A DNA stretch of 64,000 nt from Leptolyngbya sp. BL0902 (GCF_016403105.1 NZ_CP046155.1:2881906-2945905); one strand, 5' to 3'; counted from the first letter of the stretch, positions 44,971-53,938 are shown. Notes: generated from the letters alone by a model not told the origin. Made by a program: numbers and translations.

Positions 44971-45372
44971 ATGATGGCTCCTATTCCCCTCGCTCTCAAC
45001 ATCATTGCCCTGTGCGTCACCTTGGCTGGGGTGGAAACCCTGCACGGCATTTTGCGGAATGCGTTGGTGGCTCCCAAAATGGGCACCAAACGGGCCAAAA
45101 AGCTGAGCTTAATCAGCGGCACGGTTCTGCTGTTTATGGTTTGCTACCTGTGGGTGCCCCGGTTGGGTTTGGTCAGTCCCGGATCCCTCCTAGCGCTGGG
45201 ACTCCTGCTTGCGATCTTCATGGCCCTGTTTGATATCCTGCTGGGCCGCTACGTGATCAAGCTTCGCTGGCGGGTGATTCTCAAGGACTTCGATCCCAGA
45301 CAGGGTAACTATCTGGTACTTGGTCTGCTGGCGCTGGTGTTGATTCCTTTGATCGTCATGGCACTACATTGA
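44971..45372 (+). CDS. Small polytopic membrane protein of unknown function
   Basis: The protein has 133 residues with four hydrophobic helices (IPLALNIIALCVTLAGV, LSLISGTVLLFMVCYLWV, LLALGLLLAIFMALFDILLG, NYLVLGLLALVLIPLIVMAL). Between the first two lies the basic loop KMGTKRAKKL, and the third loop has RYVIKLRWRVILKDFDPRQG. I do not recognise a family. It follows the ABC operon on the same strand but is separated by a 123-nt spacer containing a GCTTCGCG repeat fragment. Confidence 0.55.
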   Translation: MMAPIPLALNIIALCVTLAGVETLHGILRNALVAPKMGTKRAKKLSLISGTVLLFMVCYLWVPRLGLVSPGSLLALGLLLAIFMALFDILLGRYVIKLRWRVILKDFDPRQGNYLVLGLLALVLIPLIVMALH

Positions 45373-45525
45373 AGCGCTCACCATCCGTCTAATTTCTCAA
45401 CATCTCAACGTCATTGTTCCCATATATCCCGGTTGATATCGCTTTTTACATAAAGCTGAGCCTGACTAGCTGTTGGGAGTTAAGGACGAACAGATTTTCA
45501 GGATTCTCAAGCTAAATTAGAATCA

Positions 45526-47421
45526 CTATAACAGTGTTGGCATGGTCTCATCTTGAGCAGAATTGACTTTGTTAGTAATCCACACTGACTGATAGGGTTT
45601 AAGGATATACACCATATCTAAATCGGCAAATTTATCGTCGCTGATCAGATCAAACCAGTCGTCGGTGCTGACGAGATTCAGGTTGCTAAAGCGTAGCTCC
45701 TGGGGTTTATCGCTGAGGTTATGTACCGAGAAAATGCTTTGGTCGCGGGTAAGGCTTTGTCGCCAAAAGGCAAACAGGGCTGGGTTGAGCGGATGCAACG
45801 TGTACTGGGTAGCGTTGGGATGAAAGGCCGTTTGCTGGCGACGAATTTTAATCAGCCGAGTTAACTCTTTGAGCACCTTGGCATGGGGCGTGGTGGGATC
45901 AGCCAAGGCCGCTTCTAGGGCTTCAAGATCCCATTTGTAGCGGTTGATGGTGCGATTGTGACCTGTTTTTTCGACACCCTCTGTGTAGTTGTGGGTGGCT
46001 AGCAGGCTGTGAATATAAAAGGCGGGAATACCTTCCAGCGCCATCATAATCGTCTGAGAACAAAGAAAACGCTCTACCTGCCATTGGTCTTCACCGTTGA
46101 CCGTGCCCTTCAGCGCATCAAACAGGGAAATGTTGATTTCGTAGGGGGATTGACTGCCATCGGGGCGGGTGCGTAGACTAATTTTGCCGCCGTGCTTTCG
46201 CATGGTATCAATCAGTTGTTCATACTCATCATCGCTTAATAAGCCTTCGGCTGGCCGCATACCAATGCCGTCGTGGGAGGCCGTGAAGTTGAAGTAGGCG
46301 CAGCCAATGGGGGCTGGGGGCATACTCATCATCCAGGTTTTGAGGTGGTCAGATCGGCCCTGTAACAGCGCATTCAACAACAGCGGCGGCAGGCTGAAGT
46401 TATAGATCATGTGGGCTTCGTTGCGGTTGCCAAAATAGCTGAGGTTTTCCCGGTTAGGAACGTTGGTTTCGGTAATGAGGGCAATGCCGGGATCGATCAT
46501 TTGTAGAATTTCCCGAAACAGGCGCACCATGGCGTGGGTTTCGGGTAGGTGCATACAGTTTGTACCCCGTTTTTTCCACAAAAAACCGACAGCATCGAGA
46601 CGAATGTACCGCGCCCCAGCTTGCACGTAGGCGAGGATAATTTTGACGTATTCAATCAGCACGTCAGGATTTTCAAAATCCACGTCTACCTGGTCGGCGC
46701 TGAAGGTTGTCCAGACATGGCGAATTCCCGTTGCGGTTTCTACGGGAGTCAGCAGTGGCGTACTGCGGGGGCGCACGACCTGGGATAAGTCTTCACCAGG
46801 ATCGCCCGTGACAAAGTAATTGCGACCGGGTAATTCACCAGCCGTGAATTGTTGGAACCATTCATGCTGGCTGGAGACATGGTTAATCACCAAGTCCACC
46901 ATTAAATTAAAATGTTGGGCAATGCGTTTGATGTGCTCCCAACCGCCCAGTTCTGGGTTGACCTGGAGATAGTCGATCACCGCAAAGCCGTCGTCAGAAC
47001 TGTAGGGAAAAAAGGGCAAAATGTGAACCCCAGTGACGGTGCCCTCTAGGTGATTTTCTAGAAATTCTGCGAGTACTTCCAGCGGGGGCCGCTCCCCATC
47101 CACAATGCTGTCCCCATAGGTAATGAGCAAGACATTATTATGGTTCCACTTTCTAAGATTTTCCTGGCCGGAGGGACAGAGCGTGCCTTGAATCAGATCA
47201 AAAATTTCCGTGGCTAGTCGAGTGGCGATGTCTTGGGGGTAGACGATTTCGAGCAGGGGTTTGAGTTGGTGAGACACTTGCTTAAAGACGAGATGATGAT
47301 CGGGGGTGACAGCTTGGCCTAGGACGTAGGATGGCAGATTCCAGGCGGGAACGGCCTCTGCCTTGATAGGGAAATGGGGTAAAGACTGGGCTATCCTAGA
47401 ACGCCTGCGAGGGTGGGCCAT
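45526..47421 (-). CDS. GH13_18 glucoside phosphorylase (sucrose / glucosylglycerate / glucosylglycerol phosphorylase group)
   Basis: The protein has 631 residues. The (beta/alpha)8 barrel carries an intact GH13 set: nucleophile D276 in YIRLDAVGF, acid/base E318 in LITETNVPN and the transition-state Asp D384 in SHDGIG. Further family marks are VLLITYGDSI, HILPFFPYSSDDGFAVIDY and FNFTASHDGIGMRP. The length exceeds that of sucrose phosphorylases (about 490 residues) and is closer to glucosylglycerate/sugar phosphorylases of the YcjM kind. It would reversibly cleave an alpha-glucoside with phosphate to glucose 1-phosphate. It converges on the sugar ABC importer, so uptake followed by phosphorolysis is likely. 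The acceptor specificity cannot be read from sequence. Confidence 0.87.
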   Translation of the reverse strand: MAHPRRRSRIAQSLPHFPIKAEAVPAWNLPSYVLGQAVTPDHHLVFKQVSHQLKPLLEIVYPQDIATRLATEIFDLIQGTLCPSGQENLRKWNHNNVLLITYGDSIVDGERPPLEVLAEFLENHLEGTVTGVHILPFFPYSSDDGFAVIDYLQVNPELGGWEHIKRIAQHFNLMVDLVINHVSSQHEWFQQFTAGELPGRNYFVTGDPGEDLSQVVRPRSTPLLTPVETATGIRHVWTTFSADQVDVDFENPDVLIEYVKIILAYVQAGARYIRLDAVGFLWKKRGTNCMHLPETHAMVRLFREILQMIDPGIALITETNVPNRENLSYFGNRNEAHMIYNFSLPPLLLNALLQGRSDHLKTWMMSMPPAPIGCAYFNFTASHDGIGMRPAEGLLSDDEYEQLIDTMRKHGGKISLRTRPDGSQSPYEINISLFDALKGTVNGEDQWQVERFLCSQTIMMALEGIPAFYIHSLLATHNYTEGVEKTGHNRTINRYKWDLEALEAALADPTTPHAKVLKELTRLIKIRRQQTAFHPNATQYTLHPLNPALFAFWRQSLTRDQSIFSVHNLSDKPQELRFSNLNLVSTDDWFDLISDDKFADLDMVYILKPYQSVWITNKVNSAQDETMPTLL

Positions 47422-47475
47422 GGCGGCACGTCCTTTCTGTATAGATGGATGGGGTGGGAATTTAAGTCAAACTGG

Positions 47476-47504
47476 ATACCTAGGGGTAACTTTCCCCTAG
47501 GTAT
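47476..47504. promoter_or_regulatory. Perfect 11-bp inverted repeat upstream of the phosphorylase gene
   Basis: ATACCTAGGGG (47476-47486) and CCCCTAGGTAT (47494-47504) are exact reverse complements around a 7-nt spacer, TAACTTT. The element lies 55-83 nt before the phosphorylase ATG and after the ferritin-like stop. No T-run follows on either strand, so an operator or a bidirectional RNA hairpin is likelier than a classical terminator. Confidence 0.5.
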
Positions 47505-47577
47505 TGCTAGTGTTCCCTGAATGGCCTTAAACCCCCACGGCCTTATTCACCCCCAATCCCCTCACGGAAGGGCTGGC

Positions 47578-48012
47578 TTAGCTAAAGTCTCGCAGCATTT
47601 TCTTGATCTCGAGGTTGTGCAGTTCCTCTTGACCAATTTTGGTGCGAGCAAATTCTTCGAGATAGACACTGGCATTTTCTACGACTCCCAGCAGTTGTTT
47701 ATACATCTCTAGGGCTTTTTGTTCGTGGTTGAGGCTTTCCTCTAGCAAATCTCGTACCCCGTGGCGGTTGTTTTCTTCAATGGGGGCAATGCGCTGACTG
47801 GGATGCCCTTCTAGTCCGGTGATAATTTCCCCCGCTTCCTGGGCATGCAGCAAGGATTCTGCGGCCTGGGCTTTGAAGAAGTCCACAATGGGGATGCGGT
47901 TTGGCCCCGTGACCATGAGGGAGCAGTGGGTGTAGCGCACTACGCCAGCTAGCTCAAACTCCATGATTTGATTGAGCAGTTCTATGGTGGCCTGGGTATT
48001 GAGATCGCGCAT
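47578..48012 (-). CDS. Ferritin-like (bacterioferritin-type) protein
   Basis: The protein has 144 residues of four-helix-bundle type. Diiron-type ligands are visible as Glu in MEFELAGVVRYTH, the ExxH in AAESLLHAQEAGE, Glu in LNHEQKALEMYK and ExxH in QEELHNLEIKK. The general role is iron storage or oxidant protection. The heme-ligand Met of classical bacterioferritin is not clearly placed. It lies upstream of the phosphorylase on the same strand but is separated by 156 nt with an inverted repeat, so separate transcription is possible. Confidence 0.85.
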   Translation of the reverse strand: MRDLNTQATIELLNQIMEFELAGVVRYTHCSLMVTGPNRIPIVDFFKAQAAESLLHAQEAGEIITGLEGHPSQRIAPIEENNRHGVRDLLEESLNHEQKALEMYKQLLGVVENASVYLEEFARTKIGQEELHNLEIKKMLRDFS

Positions 48013-48201
48013 GGCTTACACACTCGGTAATGCGTTAATAACCTCTTCACCCTAGCCCCAGTTTGGCAAAAATCCAATGTGGCGGCAGCGGTGGGAGAGC
48101 CTGGGCGGTGGGGCGGTGGGGCAGGGTTAGCCCAGGGGCGGTGATGGGGGGCGGGACGGGGGCGTACACTGGGGAGGTGATGCAACGCAGGACTCGGTGG
48201 C

Positions 48202-49626
48202 ATGGCTATCCTTGACGATCTTTCTCCGGTACAGGGATCTAAATATCGCCTAGAAAAACGACTGTCGGTGCAGGAGCGATTGGAGCAGGGCAAGCAGCTT
48301 CGGCAGCAGTTCAAACGTCGCAACCAAGCCTATACCCCCGCCGATAATCGCCCTGACCCGGTGGATATTCTCGTTGCCCAGGCCAAAACCCGCGTGGCCA
48401 GCCTCGTGCCCCTGCGCTATGCGCGAATGCTGGCGTCGCCCTTTGCCTTTTTACGGGGAGGGGCGGCCATCATGATCCAAGATATTGCGGCGATGCCGAC
48501 CACCGGAATTACGGTGCAAGCCTGTGGGGATATGCATGTCTCTAACTTTGGAGTCTATGCCTCGGCGGAGCGGAGTCTGGTCTTTGGCATCAACGACTTT
48601 GACGAAACCTACCCGGCCCCCTGGGAGTGGGATCTCAAGCGCTTGGTCGCCAGCGGGGTGGTGGCCGCTCGGTATTTGGGTGGAGATCGGGCGGTGGCCG
48701 AAGCCACGGTGCGGGCCATCGTCAGCGCCTACCAAAACCACCTGCAAGACTATGCCAGCCTGGGCTACCTCGACCTGTGGTATGCCACCATCACCGCTGA
48801 GGGAATTTTGGACACCCTGCCAGGGAACTTACAAAAGCCCGTAGACCAGATGATGACCAAGGCCCGGGGCCGCAACCACCTTCAGGTGCTGGGCAACATG
48901 ACCGATCTGGTGGATAACCAAAAGCACATTGTCGAATCGCCGCCGCTGGTGGTGCGGGCCGCTACCCTCGGCCAAGAGGAGGAGGTGCTAACCCAACTTC
49001 GGGCCATGGTGCTGAGCTACTTCAGCTCCCTGGGTGGGGATCGTCGCTTTTTGCTCTCTCGCTATCGCATTATTGACGTGGCCCGCAAAGTGGTTGGGGT
49101 CGGCAGTGTGGGCACTCGGTGCTGGGTGGTGTACCTGGAGGGCAAAGACAACGACGACCCGCTCTTTTTGCAGGTGAAGGAAGCCCAGCCCTCCGTCCTC
49201 GCCCCCTACTCCGAAGCCCGCTGCGGCTATCGCCTCCCCGACGACAACCAAGGCCGACGGGTAGTGATTGGCCAGCGCCTCATCCAGGGAGCCCCGGATA
49301 TTTTCCTCGGCTGGGGAGAGTACAGCGGCATTCACTACTACATTCGCCAACTGCGGGACATGAAGGGTAGCCTAAAACTGGAGCAGGGCAAGTTCAAACC
49401 CTCGGCACTACCAGAGTATGGGGCGCTTTGCGGGTGGGCCTTGGCCCTAGCCCATGCCAAGTCTGGCGATGCGGCGATGCTGGCGGGCTATGTGGGCACC
49501 GGAGACGCCCTGGCCGATGGCCTGGTCTCCTTTGGCGAAGCCTACGCAAACCAAACCGAGCAGGATTATGACGCCCTCGTGGCCGCCGCCCGCCAGGGTC
49601 GCATCCCCGTTGCCGAGGCGGTTTAG
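48202..49626 (+). CDS. DUF2252 domain-containing protein
   Basis: The protein has 474 residues. Kinase-like DUF2252 features include YARMLASPFAFLRGGAAIM, VQACGDMHVSNFGVYASAE with a GDxHxxNFG motif similar to the catalytic loop of aminoglycoside phosphotransferases, and INDFDETYPAPWEWDLKRL with the DFD-like metal site. Most of the fold matches a protein-kinase-like phosphotransferase, but no substrate is known. There is no signal peptide. It is apparently monocistronic and divergent from the ferritin gene. Confidence 0.85.
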   Translation: MAILDDLSPVQGSKYRLEKRLSVQERLEQGKQLRQQFKRRNQAYTPADNRPDPVDILVAQAKTRVASLVPLRYARMLASPFAFLRGGAAIMIQDIAAMPTTGITVQACGDMHVSNFGVYASAERSLVFGINDFDETYPAPWEWDLKRLVASGVVAARYLGGDRAVAEATVRAIVSAYQNHLQDYASLGYLDLWYATITAEGILDTLPGNLQKPVDQMMTKARGRNHLQVLGNMTDLVDNQKHIVESPPLVVRAATLGQEEEVLTQLRAMVLSYFSSLGGDRRFLLSRYRIIDVARKVVGVGSVGTRCWVVYLEGKDNDDPLFLQVKEAQPSVLAPYSEARCGYRLPDDNQGRRVVIGQRLIQGAPDIFLGWGEYSGIHYYIRQLRDMKGSLKLEQGKFKPSALPEYGALCGWALALAHAKSGDAAMLAGYVGTGDALADGLVSFGEAYANQTEQDYDALVAAARQGRIPVAEAV

Positions 49627-49778
49627 CCATGCTTTAGCCGTTGATCCGCTGCCCCCGATCCCTGGAGCCAGAGTTTGAACAGCGGTCTTCTAGGCTGTCG
49701 GGAGCAGGCGGTGCAGAGCGTCTCTGTTGCTAGTTTCCATGCCCTCAATGTTTCCCATGCCCTAGAAAAGGAGCGAGT

Positions 49779-51155
49779 ATGCCAACGGTTTACGATTGCC
49801 TAGTGATAGGCGGTGGGTTGTCGGGGTTAGTAGCCGCCCGCCAACTCCAACGCGCAGGGCACAGCACCTTGGTGCTCGAAGCCCAGGATCAGTTGGGGGG
49901 GCGCATGGTGGGCAAGGCGCTACCCTCCGGCCAATGGATTGACTTTGGTGGCCAGTGGGTTGGCCCCACCCAGGATCGCTTTTTGGCATTGCTAGACGAA
50001 TACGGCATCCGTCGCTTTGCCTTTCCCCCGGCGGGTAAAAAGGTGCTGGTCTTTGACGGAAAACGCTACGAATTTGACGGCTTCTTTGAGGGATTTCCAG
50101 AGGGAGACCCGCCCCCAGTCAGCCCGGAGGAATGGCAGGATGCCATGACCGCCTGGGAGCAGTTTGAAGCCCTGGCCAAAACCTTGGCCCCCGGACACCC
50201 TCGCCGCAACGACCACACCCAAGCCCTCGACCGCCAAACCTTTGCCCAGTGGATTGACGCCCACACCACGACGGCCTTTGGGCACTGGTACTTTGCCTAC
50301 ATGGCTCGGACGGTGGGCTTCCTTGGCCCTGCCGAACCCAGCCAGGTGTCGCTGCTCCATGTGCTTTGGGGCCATGTCTGTGCGTCCCAAGCCGAGTATC
50401 CCGAAGCGGAGCTGATCCACGGCGGGGCGGGGCAAATTCCAGCCAAACTGGCGGCGGAATTGGGACAGAATGTGCGCCTTGGCGAACCCGTCCTCTACCT
50501 GCGCCAATCGGAGGACAGCCTGGAGGCAGAAACCTCCCACGGACGCTTGGTTGGACGGTATGCCATCGTGGCTATGCCCCCTCACCTGGCGGGCCGCATC
50601 CACTACGATCCACCGCTGCCACCCCGGCGGGCGCAACTCACCCAGCGAATGCCCATGGGCTGCTGTGCCAAGGTGCTGGTCTCCTACGACCGCCCCTTTT
50701 GGCGAGACCGAGGGCTGGCGGGGCTGGCCATCGGCAACTGCCCCTGGATAGAACTCTGTGCCGACAGCTCTGACCCTGAAACCGGAGTGGGAGTGATCGC
50801 CGCATTCATCGTCGGAGATCGCTATGGAGCTTGGCGGTCTATGCCGGAGGAGGGCCGTCGGGCGGCAGTTCTAGCCGACCTAGCCCATTACTTTGGATCC
50901 GAAGCCTTTGCCCCAGTCTCCTACGACGAAGCCGACTGGCCCAGCCATCCTTGGATTGGCGGTGGCTATGCCGCCTTCATGCCCCCCGGCGTGTGGACGA
51001 GCTACGGGGAGGCCCTGACCGCCCCAGTGGGTCGGATTCACTGGGCAGGCACCGAAATGGCCGAGCGCTGGCCCGGTTTCTTTGATGGGGCAGTCCGCAC
51101 CGGAGAAGCCGCCGCCGCCGCGATTCAGGCCCTCCTCCGCTCGGAGAATCCGTGA
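49779..51155 (+). CDS. Flavin monoamine oxidase-family FAD-dependent oxidoreductase
   Basis: The protein has 458 residues. The FAD-binding motif is VIGGGLSGLVAARQLQ (residues 8-23), followed by VLEAQDQLGGRM and the FGGQWVGPTQ loop. Near the C-terminus IHWAGTEMAERWPGFFDGAVRTGE contacts the flavin, as in monoamine oxidases. A strong GGAG ribosome-binding site precedes the ATG. The substrate amine or amino acid is not identifiable. It is separate from the DUF2252 gene by 150 nt. Confidence 0.88.
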   Translation: MPTVYDCLVIGGGLSGLVAARQLQRAGHSTLVLEAQDQLGGRMVGKALPSGQWIDFGGQWVGPTQDRFLALLDEYGIRRFAFPPAGKKVLVFDGKRYEFDGFFEGFPEGDPPPVSPEEWQDAMTAWEQFEALAKTLAPGHPRRNDHTQALDRQTFAQWIDAHTTTAFGHWYFAYMARTVGFLGPAEPSQVSLLHVLWGHVCASQAEYPEAELIHGGAGQIPAKLAAELGQNVRLGEPVLYLRQSEDSLEAETSHGRLVGRYAIVAMPPHLAGRIHYDPPLPPRRAQLTQRMPMGCCAKVLVSYDRPFWRDRGLAGLAIGNCPWIELCADSSDPETGVGVIAAFIVGDRYGAWRSMPEEGRRAAVLADLAHYFGSEAFAPVSYDEADWPSHPWIGGGYAAFMPPGVWTSYGEALTAPVGRIHWAGTEMAERWPGFFDGAVRTGEAAAAAIQALLRSENP

Positions 51156-51333
51156 CGAAGAGAGCCCCCGGACGTTGCTTTCTCTAGCCGTGGGTTTAGG
51201 GCTTCAGCCAAGCGAACCCCCCTGCTGAAAGGTAGCCCAAAGCCTACTTTTCGGACTGGTTTTGCCCCAGGGATCTTCAGCCCTATCCCGTGGATAGTCG
51301 GTGCCGTCTGCGGTCTGGGCGTTTGTCAAAGAA

Positions 51334-51407
51334 TCGGGATGGCGGGATTCGAACCCACGGCCCCTTCGTCCCGAACGAAGTGCGCTACCAAGCTGCGCTA
51401 CATCCCG
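51334..51407 (-). tRNA. tRNA-Pro (anticodon CGG)
   Basis: The gene has 74 nt. The acceptor arms CGGGATG and CATCCCG pair exactly. The D-arm is GCGCAGCTTGGTAGCGC. The anticodon arm is CTTCG-TTCGGGA-CGAAG, giving CGG at positions 34-36. The T-arm has GTGGG and TTCGAAT. No CCA is encoded. The discriminator base is A. Confidence 0.96.
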
Positions 51408-51519
51408 TTTTGCCTACTTAGCGTATCACACCTAGCTTCGTCTTGGAGGAAGAACGCCTTTGGCAAACAGCGCGTGATCCATAGGGTTCGCCATGGAGAG
51501 GGTGAGCCCTTCCCCTAGC

Positions 51520-52203
51520 CTAATCTCCAGGGGTAAGACGTTCGGGAACGGGCTCTGTATTCGCCCGGGTAGAGAGGGAATAGGCCAGTTTGTCGGCAAT
51601 GCCTTCGACCCAGGCTTCGTCTTGTTTGGTGTAGCTCCGGGGGGCGTTGGCGGCTAAGATCAGCACGCCTTCCGGGCCGAGGGGCTGGCAGATGACGCCC
51701 TGGGTGTTGGGCGGCAGGTAGGTGAACTCGACCCGACCGGGGTAGATTTTCAAATTCACCAGGTAAACTGCCTTGCCCGTCTCCAGCACCCGCTGCAAAA
51801 TTGGGCCAGGCTCCACCGTGGCCGTTGGCCCCAAGACGCCCCGGCGCAGTAGCACTCGCCCCTGGACATACACCACCACCGAGCGCGTCACGGTATTGGT
51901 TAGCAACAAATGGGAGGCCCAGGCTAGTTCCGTCTTCACCGCGTCGGGCAGGGTTGGGTCGAGGTCGAAGCCCTCTTCCCCTTCCAGGATGACCGCCTCC
52001 GGGGACACGGGCTGCACCCGCTGCCACAGCAGCCCCGTCAGAATCAGCAGGGCGCTGAGAATCACCCCCATCACATCCGAGCGGGCCTGGGATTCCGTCA
52101 ACCCTGGGGTAAGCACTCGATTCAGCAGCAGCAATGTGCCTCCTAAGCCTCCAGCCACCAAGGGCAGGAGACGCAGCACACGGTTGGGGTCAGACTTGGC
52201 CAT
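51520..52203 (-). CDS. CCB2/CCB4-type cofactor assembly factor for complex C (cytochrome b6 heme ci attachment)
   Basis: The protein has 227 residues. Two N-terminal helices (LLPLVAGGLGGTLLLLNRVL and DVMGVILSALLILTGLLW) are followed by a soluble domain with LPDAVKTELAWASHLLLTNT and VVVYVQGRVLLRRGVLG. This is the cyanobacterial/chloroplast family linked to system IV, covalent heme attachment to cytochrome b6. The ATG at 52203 matches the family start; an upstream extension overlaps the next gene and is not supported. Confidence 0.82.
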   Translation of the reverse strand: MAKSDPNRVLRLLPLVAGGLGGTLLLLNRVLTPGLTESQARSDVMGVILSALLILTGLLWQRVQPVSPEAVILEGEEGFDLDPTLPDAVKTELAWASHLLLTNTVTRSVVVYVQGRVLLRRGVLGPTATVEPGPILQRVLETGKAVYLVNLKIYPGRVEFTYLPPNTQGVICQPLGPEGVLILAANAPRSYTKQDEAWVEGIADKLAYSLSTRANTEPVPERLTPGD

Positions 52204-52256
52204 GGGGAGATTGGTATCCAACGCTTTTCTCCAAGATAGGCCAGAGCGGGGGAGGA

Positions 52257-53681
52257 TTAGGCGCGAGATCGTCGCCAGTTGCACCAGTTTTCGGCCCAGT
52301 CGCGGCGGCGGGTGCCCGGTTGCCAGCGCTGCTGTTGCCATGCGTCCACCATTTGAGCCAAGATTTCGGTATGGCTGTGGGGCAGGGCCGAAATCCTCTC
52401 CCAGTGCTGAATCCGCAGATTATTTTGCATCATACCCGCCACGGTTTGGATCAGGTCGCGGGCGCAGGTGCCCCAAGTCTGGGCTCCCAACAGTCGGCCA
52501 TCGCGATGCACCACCCAGCGACACAGTCCGGTGATGTCCCCAGCCAGGTGGGTGGCGAGGGTCTGGCCTAGGTAAACCTGAATCACCGATGCGTCGGAGC
52601 CAAACCAGCGCTGGGCTTGGTGGGCCGTCATCCCCACTCGGCCTAGGGCGGGCACCGTGGGCAGCAGGCTAGGCTGATGGAGGGTTAGCCGTTGGCGGTA
52701 GGGCCAATATAGGGCATTGCGAACGGCGATGGGCACATCCTGAAAGCCCGTGGCCGTGGCCCAATAGCCCCCCAAAGCAGGCCCCCAGGCAAACATCCGG
52801 GGATGCACCGTCCTCAGCCGCTCATCCACCGGAATCCTCTGGGCACCAGGCCGCAGGCCCAGGGCCTCTAGGTTTAAGCCTTCTATCATCGCCTGGTGGG
52901 CCGTCCCCAAAATGAGCTGCTGACGGTGGAGGGTCGCGCCATCCGCCAATTCCACCCGAAATTGGCCGTCGTAGGTGATCACCCTAGGCCGTTGCCCCAG
53001 CCGCACCTCCACCCCCGCCGCCCGCAGGATTTGCTCCCCAAACAGCGACATATCCCCATCCTCCGTGGGCAAAAGCTGGTCTCCCCGGCTCAGCAGCGTC
53101 ACCGGACGCCCCAGCAGGGCAAGGCACTGGGCCAGGGCAATGGCCTGGGGGCTGCGGCCCAGAATAACGGCGCTTTCGGGCAAATCGTCCCAATCCGCCA
53201 AGTCATCTAGGGTGTGGTAGGGCGTGGAGGCTAAGCCCGGAATGGCAGGCACCGTCGCCTGCGTGGGCGGACACAACCCATACCCCCGCGCCCGCAGCCG
53301 TCGATCCGCCGTGGTAAAGGCCAGCCGAGGCTTGGGGCTAAATTGACCCAGCCCCTCCACCACATCCACCCCCATCGCCGCCAACGTCGCCGAAGAGAGG
53401 GACTCCGCCGCCAATTCCACCGCCCAAGGCAACCGCTGCCGCACCACTGCCCAGTCCGCGCCATCCACCGCAGATTTCCCTAGCTTGAGCGACCCAAACC
53501 CGCCCAAACCGCCCACGGCCTGGGTCAACAACTCCAGCGCCACCTGGTTATTCAGGATGCGATCCACCGCCCCCGGAGGTTCCACCAACGCCACCCGCGC
53601 CCCCTCCCGTGCCGCCAATGCCGCGCCGCGCCGCCCCTGCACCGTGCCCCCCACAATTACCAAGTCATAGTCAACGGCCAT
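52257..53681 (-). CDS. Pyridine-nucleotide-disulfide-oxidoreductase-like flavoprotein lacking the redox cysteines
   Basis: The protein has 474 residues. An N-terminal FAD motif (DLVIVGGTVQGRRGAALAA), an NAD(P)-binding part (SAVILGRSPQAIALAQCLALLG) and a C-terminal dimerisation domain (GMTAHQAQRWFG, LGAQTWGTCARDLIQTVAGMM) follow the mercuric reductase/lipoamide dehydrogenase layout. The CxxxxC pair that should follow the FAD motif (about residues 40-50) is missing; the region reads ILNNQVALELL. It is therefore not a classical disulfide reductase, though it may still be an FAD-dependent NAD(P)H oxidase or a non-enzymatic relative. It lies upstream of the CCB-type gene on the same strand. Confidence 0.78.
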   Translation of the reverse strand: MAVDYDLVIVGGTVQGRRGAALAAREGARVALVEPPGAVDRILNNQVALELLTQAVGGLGGFGSLKLGKSAVDGADWAVVRQRLPWAVELAAESLSSATLAAMGVDVVEGLGQFSPKPRLAFTTADRRLRARGYGLCPPTQATVPAIPGLASTPYHTLDDLADWDDLPESAVILGRSPQAIALAQCLALLGRPVTLLSRGDQLLPTEDGDMSLFGEQILRAAGVEVRLGQRPRVITYDGQFRVELADGATLHRQQLILGTAHQAMIEGLNLEALGLRPGAQRIPVDERLRTVHPRMFAWGPALGGYWATATGFQDVPIAVRNALYWPYRQRLTLHQPSLLPTVPALGRVGMTAHQAQRWFGSDASVIQVYLGQTLATHLAGDITGLCRWVVHRDGRLLGAQTWGTCARDLIQTVAGMMQNNLRIQHWERISALPHSHTEILAQMVDAWQQQRWQPGTRRRDWAENWCNWRRSRA

Positions 53682-53809
53682 CGCATCCCCATCGCCAGCG
53701 TCCTAGGCTGATTCTAGGGCGATTCTTCCGAGTTTCCAGCATTTGGTTCACCCCGCACCGACTTACGAAACTTGCTTGTTGCTAAACTAAAATCGTTCAG
53801 CCTCATGCT

Positions 53810-53938
53810 TTGGCCCTCACCGCCAGATTCTTGACCCTCACCCCCAGATTCTTGACCCTCACCCCCAGCCCCTCTCCCAAGTTGGGAGAGGGGAGCCGAG
53901 CCGACTCCCGACTCCTGATTCCCGACTCCCCCTCCCCC
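53810..53938. repeat. Triplicated 21-bp repeat, palindrome and CGACTCC tract upstream of moaA
   Basis: Three copies of TTGACCCTCACCCCCAGATTC-like units run from 53810 to 53872. They lead into the palindrome CCCCTCTCCCAA-G-TTGGGAGAGGGG (53869-53893), and then a GACTCC/GATTCCC tract reaches the moaA start. The palindrome is the same family as at 43599-43665. Confidence 0.8.

Noticed and set aside
52204..52341. Upstream extension of the CCB-type gene
   Set aside because: It would overlap the end of the flavoprotein gene; the family homology begins at the ATG at 52203.
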